Source: Bacillota bacterium
GTDB taxonomy: Bacteria > Bacillota > Sulfobacillia > RBS10-35 > JAJYVN01
Length of the DNA stretch: 13,964 nucleotides
Direction of reading: 5' to 3'
Assembly (NCBI GenBank): GCA_021791995.1
Contig: JAJYVN010000044.1
Coordinates: 1-13,964, forward strand
The translations under genes were made by a program, and so were the position numbers. Of the stretch, positions 1 through 7,700 are shown in pieces (position 1 is the first letter of the stretch; the number at the start of each line of letters is the position of its first letter). The notes beneath the pieces are model-generated. The model worked only from the letters and a program-made list of their open reading frames with translations, ran no database searches and was not told where the DNA came from.

Positions 1-15
1 CGCCAACATCCTTCT

Positions 16-633
16 TTACAGGTTCGCTCTTTGCCCTGGCGGAAGTGAAGGAGGGGCATGGTGGAGCACCAGGACGGCCGATTCCCCAGCGGTCAGGGTG
101 ATCGTAACCCCCTCCGTACTCTGCTGCACGTTCACGGACCGTCCGGCCACTTCGACCCGGGCGACCGTTGCCCCGTAGAGCGGCACATTCAGGGTGGCGT
201 CGTAGGCGGAGAGGACGGTGATGGTCGTATCCGTGTGCCAGACGTCCAGGGCAGCCGGCCCGTTGATCTGGGGCGAAAAGATGGTTTCGGCGGTGATGCG
301 CCCATCCCGGACTATCGCCCAATCCGCCGCTCCGCGGTAGATGGGCGTACCCAGGCTGCGCTCACCCGCGAGATGCTGGATCGCTGCGACCATGCGGGCT
401 TCTGCTGCACTCATAGGTCCATTGGACCACTGGCTCAGGCAGTAGTCATCCGGAATCCCATACACCGCTCTCTGAGTACAAACGGAAACCAGTAGGGCAA
501 CAGGCGTTGCGAGGGGCCGTATTGGTGCAATCTCCCTGGGGATTGAATCGAGATCGGGACCGATGGTGGTAGGAGGGCATGGTGGCGTGGGCCGGCATGA
601 CCAGAGTACCAGCGGCCGCACAGAACCTTTCAT
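16..633 (-). CDS. hypothetical protein, beta-rich C-terminal half
   Basis: I do not recognise this 205-residue protein. Its second half reads like a folded domain: a segment with YRGAADWAIVRDGR (about residues 99-112) is followed by alternating hydrophobic strands (ITVLSAYDATLNVPLYG, VARVEVAGRSV, VTITLTAGESAVLVLHH), as in the terminal beta-sandwich of many secreted carbohydrate-active proteins. The first 45 residues are rich in proline and cysteine and look unnatural. The hydrophobic stretch PLATPVALLVSVC, followed by YGIPDDYC, could be an internal signal-like segment. The ATG is preceded by a weak TAGGA about 9 bases upstream; ATGs for residues 73 and 81 are alternatives. The gene lies just downstream of a dead transposase on the same strand and in the same frame, separated by one stop, so it may be the truncated tail of a larger gene. 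That is inference. Confidence 0.5.
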   Translation of the reverse strand: MKGSVRPLVLWSCRPTPPCPPTTIGPDLDSIPREIAPIRPLATPVALLVSVCTQRAVYGIPDDYCLSQWSNGPMSAAEARMVAAIQHLAGERSLGTPIYRGAADWAIVRDGRITAETIFSPQINGPAALDVWHTDTTITVLSAYDATLNVPLYGATVARVEVAGRSVNVQQSTEGVTITLTAGESAVLVLHHAPPSLPPGQRANL

Positions 634-672
634 GCCAAACGATCCTAATCCCTCCCTTCCTCCGCATCCAGC

Positions 673-2078
673 CTAAGCCGCAGCGTGGCGCAATAGACCA
701 CGAAGGGCGGACATGTGTGGCTCGATGATGGCGGCAAAGACCGTTTCGACGTGGTCGTCGGCCTTTTGCACCCAGGCGGCGAAGTGTTGGCAGTGGGTCG
801 CGAAGAAAGAGTGGGCCGTACGGTTGCGGCGCCCATGTCGGCGGCCTGTAAGCGGAGCGAACGCGTTCCGCTTACGGGTATGACTACGTTCGGTGCAGGT
901 CCGGTCGTTGTGGGCCAGACGCCATTTCTCGGTGCTGCGGGCAAGTCCCGGATGAAGACGGAACGCGGCGCTGCCACAGATGGAGACGGAGCTGTGCGGG
1001 CAGGGGGGCGGATCGTCCGGGGACACGGGGTAGTCGCAGGTGCCGATCGGGGTGGCTTCGGCGGTCAGGCGGAATCTGTGTTAGTGGTTGTGCGCCGGGT
1101 TGAGGTCCATGATGGCCTGCATGCTGGCGCGGTGGAGCGGATCGAAGAGGACGCCAGCGTCGTGAGCGGCATCGAGGATGGCGGCGACGATGTGCGTATC
1201 GGGATAGGAAGAGCCAAGCTCGCTGTGGGAGGGCACTCAAGACACGGCGGCGTGGTGGTCGGCTCCGACGGAGCGGATGAGCAGCGGGAGGTCGTGGGTG
1301 CAGCCGGTGGCGCTGATCTCGTAGAAACGATGGCCGTAGATCCAGGTCCCGTGAGAAGCCTCCCAACCCCAGGTGGCGTTCCCGTCACGGAAGCGGCGGC
1401 GATGGCCATAGGGTGTTCCGGGAGGATCGTCGCAGACACGGCGGCCGAAACGGTTGGCAAAAGCGGGCCGGATGGTGCTGTCGCCCTCGATGCGCAGTTA
1501 GTTCCGATCGATGAGGCCGCGATCCGCGGAGCCAAAAGCGATGCAGGCGAGGACGTCTTGCAGAGCTCCCACATCGCCGTGGCTCAAGCGTGGTCGCTGT
1601 GCCTGCAGGCAGGCAAGAACGTCGACACGGCGGAGGGGCCGTTTTTCCCCTTTCCGGGGCCCTTGCCCCGCTTGCGGTGGGGGCAGTGGACGCGGGGCAA
1701 GGGCCCGCATTGTGCAGGTCAGGCGGGTCATGAAGTCTACGAAGGTAGTGGCACAAGGGGGTATCGGTTGGCTCGAAACCGCAAAGGATCGCGAGAACGG
1801 GATCGGTCCCGAGGCGATCGGCCCACTTGGTGGGGCTAGAGATTTCCCAAGTGGTGGCGAGCATCCAAGCGCGGAACATGGCCGACGGGTTGCGCGGTGG
1901 ACGGCCGATATCGGAGTAGCTGCGGCATGGGATGAAACCGATCGCGTCGAGATGGGCGGGCCAGGAAAGGTATAGTAAGATCCTGCGGGTCCCAGAGGCG
2001 GGTAGCGGTGACGAGGTTAATCCCGAGGGATCGTAGATGTTCGATGACGCTGTTGCGATACTCGGCATGTTGGATCAT
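673..2078 (-). pseudogene. degenerate DDE transposase (IS4/IS5-superfamily type)
   Basis: A transposase can be followed along the minus strand only by changing frame. It opens at an ATG (MIQHAEYRNSVIEHL), shifts frame near 1975 into GFIPCRSYSDIGRPPRNP and an LCGFEPTDTP motif, and shifts again near 1740 into VDFMTRL and a GEK-rich segment. It then continues in one frame through stops at 1498-1500 (TAA), 1237-1239 (TGA) and 1081-1083 (TAA) to its end at 673. Family motifs remain visible: GDSTIRPAFANRFGRRVC with the first Asp (codon 1480-1482), ATWGWEASHGTWIYGHRFYE, LDAAHD with the second Asp (near 1160-1180), IMDLNPAHNH, and RTCTERSHTRKRNAF with the Glu (codon 889-891). The order and spacing match DDE transposases common in thermophilic Bacillota. 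No clear terminal inverted repeats or target duplications could be seen, so the element's ends are undefined. It cannot encode an active enzyme. Confidence 0.85.
1657..1706. repeat. perfect 15-bp inverted repeat inside the transposase pseudogene
   Basis: GGGCCCTTGCCCCGC at 1657-1671 is exactly complementary to GCGGGGCAAGGGCCC at 1692-1706, with a 20-base spacer. It would form a very stable GC hairpin in RNA or single-stranded DNA. It falls in the transposase segment encoding ALAPRPLPPPQAGQGPRKG, about 30 bp from the second frameshift. No T-run follows on either strand, so it is not a classical intrinsic terminator. Confidence 0.85.
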
Positions 2079-2396
2079 AAGCCTCCGCTACTGGAGCAGT
2101 TGGCGCATACTACCAGGCGATTCGGGGGGAAGCTCTGCTGTGTCGAGTGTTTTTGCGATAGTTCGTACAATAGGCGCCCCGTCGGCCTGTCCCCGCGCCG
2201 ACAGGGTCTGGCTTGGAACGTCCGCCGAGAAGGCAGGGATTGCGCCATCGGTGCGGTAGATTGTCGCCATGGCGCTGGCAGCCCAACTCGGCTTCCGCGC
2301 ATCGAGCGCGCTGGGGTGCACGGGTTGTGGGTGACCTCAAGACAGGGGAGGGAAGGCGGGCTGGCTGCTGATTCTGCCAGCGGTTGGCTTGGCCGA
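2079..2396. other. non-coding interval between transposase remnant and glycosidase-like gene
   Basis: No convincing gene is present. A plus-strand frame is open from 2037 into the downstream gene, but its residues show no domain and it overlaps the opposite-strand transposase start, so I treat it as untranslated. The interval holds two mutually exclusive small stems at 2181-2205 (GTCGGC with GCCGAC, or CCTGTC with GACAGG) and a possible -10 element TACAAT at 2166-2171 with no good -35. The purine-rich GGGGAGGGAAGG at 2345-2356 is too far from the 2397 ATG to be its ribosome binding site. Confidence 0.45.
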
Positions 2397-4769
2397 ATGG
2401 AGATGGATGGTTCCCATACCCCGCCCGACGCGGCGGGTCCGCGCGGCCAGGGTGGGTCGGATCGGCATGTGCTCTCTCGTCGCAAGCTCGTGGTGGGCGC
2501 GGGCGGGCTGGTGGCTGTGGCAGCGGTCGCCCTGGGGGCACGGTGGGCGGACCGATCGCGATCGGTCCGGATCCGCCCGGCCACGGCGTTGGCGGCGGCC
2601 CTTGCCAACGCGCAAGTTGTGGATACGGGCGGTCCCTTTTTAACATCCAATGTGGTACTGACCGATCATCTCAATGAGTTCTGGCAGATCTATACGGTCG
2701 CGACGGGAACGCCCGCGACGCTGGCGGCATTGAATGCCCACACCCTGAATGCCCAGGCACTGAACCCTGCGTGGGATGAATGGGAGGCGCTGAAATTCGC
2801 CTGGACCGCCGAGGGTTCCTATCGGGAGACGATGAAGAACGGCTATCTGCAGGCCAACCGCATCAACGGGCTGGATGGCACCAGCGGGGAGCAGCCCAAC
2901 GGGTACGTCTGGTCATGGACGACCCGTGAGGCATGGCCGGACGCGAATGCCTTCCATGATAATGTGGGCTCGTTTCACTTCGATCAAATCCCGCGTTTTG
3001 TCATCGGTGGGGCGATGCTGGCTCTGTGGAGCCGTGACACGGCCTTTGCGGCTGCCTTTCTGCCCCGGGCGGAGTGGGTCATGGACAACTATCTCTTCGA
3101 TACGATGGGTGGCTCGAGTGGAGTACTAACGGAGAAGACGGTGAATTCCGTGGCGCCAAGCGATGGTCTGAGCGGGAAGGGACGACCTGGCAACTACATG
3201 GATCAGGTTCGCTTCGGCCATCAGGACGCATGGGTCAACGCCGCCTTCTACACCTCGCTCCAGATGCTCGCAGAGGCTGAGCGGTTCGCCGGGAATACGA
3301 CCAAGGCTGACTCCTACGATGCGGTGGCAACAGCGTTTCCAGCAAAGTACAACGCGGCCTTCTGGCGGACGGCAACGAATCGGTACGTTGGCTGGGTGGA
3401 TAGTGAAGGGTATCCGCATGATGCGGGCTACACCTACGTGAACCTCGAGGCCGTGGCGCGAGGCATCGCGACTCCGACGCAAGCGTGGGCGGTGCTGCAG
3501 CTGCTGAATAGTCCTGCGCAAGCCACCGATTCCGTTGGCGTGCCCGCCCACCCGGACAACACGGAGGTCTACCAACTGGTGGTGGCGCCACGCGCCAACA
3601 CGCTTGACATTCCACTCTTCGATTGGGACGGGTGGTCGGATCCTTCGACCGGGAGACGCTCGTACGGTGCGCAGGTCGAAAACGGCGGGGCATTTTTGTG
3701 GGAGGCATATTACGATGTGCTCGCGCGTCTTGAGACGTCCGGTGCCGATGACGCGCTGCAACAGCTGTGGCGGGCTTTGGGGCGGATCAAGATCGAAGCG
3801 GAGCGTCTCACGTTCTGGATGCCAGGCCATGCCTACGACCAATGGGGTGAGAGTTTTGTGCAGCTTGGTACCAACGATCCCTTTCCCGAGTCCGGCATCG
3901 TCCCCGCGGCCGTGGTCTTTGGCTTTATGGGTCTACAGGCCACCGCGCAGGGTCTGAGCGTGTCTCCCCGGCTGCCACGCGCCCTCGTCGATCTCGGCGT
4001 CCACAATGTTGGCTTCGGTTCCACCGGAACGAACGTGACGGTGCGGCGCGGCCGTGTGATCGCGGAAGAGACGGCCGCTACTTCCTATTGCGTGCTCGGC
4101 CCGAACCCGGTGGTGTCACAAAGCTTTGCGGTGCGCGCGCCTTTTAACGAGGTGGCCATCGCTGCCTATGCCTCGTTCACCATGGGAAGCACCAATCCAG
4201 GTATGCCGGCGGGGACCATCACACTGGCCCTGGAGCGGAAAACCTTCTTCGGCTGGCACCTGGTTGGTTCCGCCTCGTTTGCGCATGTCTATGACGGTTC
4301 ATGGCTCCCCATGGCATTGCGCACCCAACCTGATGGAACGTATCGTTTACGCGCGACGGGGAGTGGAGGCGTTGGCTGGTATGGCGCAAGTGCCAGTCAT
4401 CTGAGCTTCCGCATCAGCAATGCACCCCAGGCGGTCGTTGCCGTGCATCCTGTCCGCAGTCCCGATGGTGGGACCCTGCTCTCTGTCCCGGCCCCTTTCG
4501 ACCGGGTGTTGGTTCGCGGGAGCGCGCTGTCCCTAGAGCTATTGCGCCAAGTGGGCGCCGCGTGGCAGCCGATTGCGAGTCAAACCTTCGCTGCGAGCGA
4601 TAACGCCGTCCTGTGGGTGGCGGATCAGCCTGCGGGGATGTACCGCCTTACATCCGCCGATGACACGGCGACCGTCGAGGAGATCCAGCGTACCGTCTAC
4701 AGTGTCACGATTGGCAGTAAGGAGGTGTCGGTCTTGGCGGGTGACGCTTACCTCTGGAACGGGGCTTGA
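2397..4769 (+). CDS. Tat-exported six-hairpin glycosidase-like protein
   Basis: The 790-residue product has a twin-arginine signal: SRRKLVVGAG at residues 27-36, a hydrophobic core to about 48, then ARWAD. This implies export of a folded enzyme. Residues about 80-520 look like an (alpha/alpha)6 barrel: repeated aromatic-rich helices, GNYMDQVRFGHQDAWVNAAF (266-285), DWDGWSD (409-415) and GAQVENGGAFLWEAYYD (424-440). The last resembles the Gln-Asn-Gly-Gly region of GH65/GH78-type enzymes, where acidic residues act. Residues about 520-560 form the C-terminal beta cap typical of such barrels. Two further beta-rich modules follow (about 570-675 and 680-790), the first like a carbohydrate-binding sandwich. 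The glycoside hydrolase family, substrate and catalytic residues cannot be fixed by eye. The start is uncertain: ATG 2397 and 2403 both lack a good SD, but either keeps the Tat motif and excludes a featureless upstream extension. Confidence 0.75.
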   Translation: MEMDGSHTPPDAAGPRGQGGSDRHVLSRRKLVVGAGGLVAVAAVALGARWADRSRSVRIRPATALAAALANAQVVDTGGPFLTSNVVLTDHLNEFWQIYTVATGTPATLAALNAHTLNAQALNPAWDEWEALKFAWTAEGSYRETMKNGYLQANRINGLDGTSGEQPNGYVWSWTTREAWPDANAFHDNVGSFHFDQIPRFVIGGAMLALWSRDTAFAAAFLPRAEWVMDNYLFDTMGGSSGVLTEKTVNSVAPSDGLSGKGRPGNYMDQVRFGHQDAWVNAAFYTSLQMLAEAERFAGNTTKADSYDAVATAFPAKYNAAFWRTATNRYVGWVDSEGYPHDAGYTYVNLEAVARGIATPTQAWAVLQLLNSPAQATDSVGVPAHPDNTEVYQLVVAPRANTLDIPLFDWDGWSDPSTGRRSYGAQVENGGAFLWEAYYDVLARLETSGADDALQQLWRALGRIKIEAERLTFWMPGHAYDQWGESFVQLGTNDPFPESGIVPAAVVFGFMGLQATAQGLSVSPRLPRALVDLGVHNVGFGSTGTNVTVRRGRVIAEETAATSYCVLGPNPVVSQSFAVRAPFNEVAIAAYASFTMGSTNPGMPAGTITLALERKTFFGWHLVGSASFAHVYDGSWLPMALRTQPDGTYRLRATGSGGVGWYGASASHLSFRISNAPQAVVAVHPVRSPDGGTLLSVPAPFDRVLVRGSALSLELLRQVGAAWQPIASQTFAASDNAVLWVADQPAGMYRLTSADDTATVEEIQRTVYSVTIGSKEVSVLAGDAYLWNGA
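2548..2569. repeat. perfect 22-bp palindrome within the Tat signal coding region
   Basis: The segment reads identically on both strands for 22 bp, centred on TCGCGA (2556-2561) with outer CGGACC/GGTCCG arms. It encodes the ADRSRSVR stretch just after the Tat hydrophobic core of the glycosidase-like protein. GGGCGG just outside on the left (2545-2550) and CCGCCC on the right (2573-2578) add offset complementarity. Function unknown; it could be chance in GC-rich DNA, a protein-binding site or an RNA hairpin. Confidence 0.8.
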
Positions 4770-7700
4770 CCGTTTCCGGGCGCGCCCCGTTCCGTCATGG
4801 CAACGGGCACCGCTGCTTTTGTTACGCCGACCTCTGCCTCCGCAACCCCCTGATCGGAGATCACCCAGAGGGATCGCCCGCGCGGCACCAACACCGCATC
4901 CGGAGGTGCGGTGAAGTGCGTTAAGACGGCACCGCTTTGGATGTTCCAGGCGGCAACCGCCAGGCCGCTGGTCTCAGCGGTCTGTACCCAGACGGTGTCC
5001 CCTGGGCCAGCCACGAGCGATGGGCTCGAAGCCGGGGAGATGCCAAGGGTGCTGAGGGCGGTTGGCCAAGAGTCGGAGGCAGTGAGAATGCCGGTTTGAC
5101 CATCGTAGATCTGGATGGTGCCATTGCCGCACTCCGCTACCACGTTGGTGGCGACGGCCAGCATGGAGGCTGCGGGGCAGGCCGAACCGGGGGAAACGAG
5201 TGTCGAGGCACTTGTCGTGCCCTCATACAGGGGGCATCCGGACCAGTCGGCCCAGATCCGGGAGCCGATGAGCAGTGTGGTCTGTGGCGGGCCGGAACCT
5301 TCGGACGCAACGCACAGGGCTGGGGACGGGGTATCGATGCGGATGGTGCCCCCGGAGGAGGGTACCACTTCCACGCCGGAACCTGCACTCCCGTTTGCCT
5401 CGGTGCCGATGTCGAAGACCACCGTGGACGGGGTGACACCGATGAGGTTGACGGGGCCATCGCTGGCCAGCGCGTAGAAATCCCCTCCTGGGGCGGCGAG
5501 ACGGACGAATTGGTGGGTTGTGAGGTTGTACGCTGCGAGACCGATCCCCCCGATGGAGAAGTAGAGCATGCCATCGCCCTTGCCCTGCAGGGTGAGGGGG
5601 CAGACTGGGCCCGGTCCCCCGTCAAAGCCCCAGGGTGGTGCCACCGTCTCGACCGTTGCTGGAGTCGGTGCGGGGGTGGGCGGCACCTGGCGCATGAGTT
5701 GTCCCGCTTGAAGGAGCAGCAACTGTCCTTGCGGACAGCGGGTAGCGGGGCAGGCTCCCGACGGGGGGCATTGCGCAAAGAAGGCGGTACCAATGGCGGT
5801 ACCCCCGGAGGGTAGACCAAGCACCGAGGTGGGGAATTGGCCGGGTGGAAGGGGAACCGGCAGGAGCGCGCCCTGATCATAGATTTCAAGCGTAGAGCGT
5901 AGGAGAACGCCAGCCACCCACTGGTCACTGTATACGGCGAAGCTGCCCGGGTCGATGGCGCTCAAGAGGTAGGGCGCCGAACCGTTTGGCAGGGGGAACA
6001 CGGTCCAGCGGTTCCCGTCCAAGACCCCAACCGCGTTGTCTGGTCCCAGGGTGCCCGAGGTGGTGTTCGCTGGTGGTGCAACGGTCCACTCTAGTTCCAC
6101 CGCGAACTGTTCGGTTCCGAAGGCCACGGCCGGTGTATTGGGGACGAGCGACCACGGGGCTGGGATGGCGGATGCTGGCAGGGGTGTGATCCCCACGAAA
6201 GCGCTCTGCGCCGTGGTTGTCGATGTAGCCTGGGGCTGGGAGCCCGTTGGCTGGCTCGATCCTGTTCGAAGGATGATGTTGAGGGACCCCGTACCGGAGG
6301 ACAGCGAACCGGCGACAAAACAGGATCCGCTCGTCGGGCAGGCGAGCGCGTTCAGCGCGAGCGACTGGTAGGTGGTCGGGGCGATGGCCGGGCCCTCGAT
6401 GGCCCAGGTGCGACCGTCGTTCGGACTGCTGAGCAGCGCGCCTTGCTCGCCATCGGCCGTGTCCCAAGAACCAACCGCCCAGCAGCGCTGCGGCTGGCAA
6501 ACGATGGACCGAAGGACGGCATCGGCGGTAGCGCCCGATGGCTGGGGGAGATCGGTCGCGGCCTGCCAACTGCCTCCCGCGCCGTCGTTGGTCAGCGCTT
6601 CGAACCGTTGACCGGAAGCGGTGACCATCTCACCCACCGCGACGCAGGTGTGGGTCGTGCATGAGACGGCATCGAGCTCCTGGTCCGCCAGTGCTCCATC
6701 CGAGGATGGCTCGGGCACCGCGTCGACGGTGGTCCATGTTAGCCCACCGTCGACGCTCTCCAGGATTTGATTCTGCCGTCCCGCCGCCCCAAAGGTATAG
6801 CCGACCGCTATGCAGTCGCTTTTTGCGCAGTCCACCGCGTTCAAACCCTGTCCCCCAGCCGTCCCTGACTCGGGAACGCCCGTGGCCGAGGACCAGAGGA
6901 GCCCGCCGTCGGTGCTCACTAGGACCTGGTTCTGTGCCACGAAGGATGCATGGAAGGTGTATCCGACTGCAACGCAATCGCTCGTGCTCCCACAGGAGAT
7001 GCCCCGGAGTGCCTCACCTTCAGTGTCCGTCGGTAGACCCGGAATGGCGGCCCAGGTGTTGCCCCCATCGCCGCTGACCAGGATCTGATCGCTGGGGTTA
7101 CCGAGGTGTTCGTTTTCTTGACCAACCGCGACGCAGAGCGCGGGAGAGGGACAGGCGACGGTCCGGAGGAGCTGGTCCCCTGCTTCCGCCGCACCCGCTT
7201 GGGGTTGGGGCACATCGGTCTGGACCGTCCAGGTGCTTCCGCCATCGGTGGTTTGCAGGACCTGGTTGATCATGCTGGAGGAAAGCCCTGTCTCGACGGA
7301 CATGCCCACGGCAATGCAGTCGGTTGGTGATCCGCAGGACACACCTGCCAGGGCTTGGTCGCCCGAAAGCATGATGGAGCCCGCGGGTTGGGGCACCTGG
7401 CTTACTGCCTTCCAGTGGCTTCCCGCATCGGTGCCAAGCACGATGGCGTTGGCCAAAAGGGATCCGCTGGTGGCACCGACCGCAATGCATGTGGACGGGG
7501 AAGGACATGACGATGCGTACAACTCCAGATTGGACCGGAGGTGTGCGGTGGACACCCGGATCCAACTCGTTCCCTTGGTTGCGCTACGAAAGATGGCGCT
7601 CGGCATGCTGCCCCAGATGGCGATGCAAACTGCGGCCGAGGCGCAGGAGACAGAGGACCCATACGGAAGAACCGCGCCTGGGATGGCGCGGCTGGTCCAA

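Noticed and set aside
1657..1706. Intrinsic terminator
   Set aside because: The stem is strong, but neither strand has a T-run after it and it lies inside a former coding region.
552..1812. ATCGGTCCCGA at about 1802 and, inverted, near 552-562, as insertion-element ends
   Set aside because: The copies are only 11 bp, one lies within the transposase frame, and neither flanks the element. Probably chance in GC-rich DNA.
715..1839. Plus-strand open frame of 374 codons across the transposase region
   Set aside because: Glycine/valine-rich composition typical of antisense GC-rich DNA; the minus strand carries recognisable transposase motifs.
2037..2396. N-terminal extension of the glycosidase-like gene to an upstream ATG
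   Set aside because: The extra 120 residues show no domain, would bury the Tat signal far inside the protein, and overlap the transposase start on the other strand.
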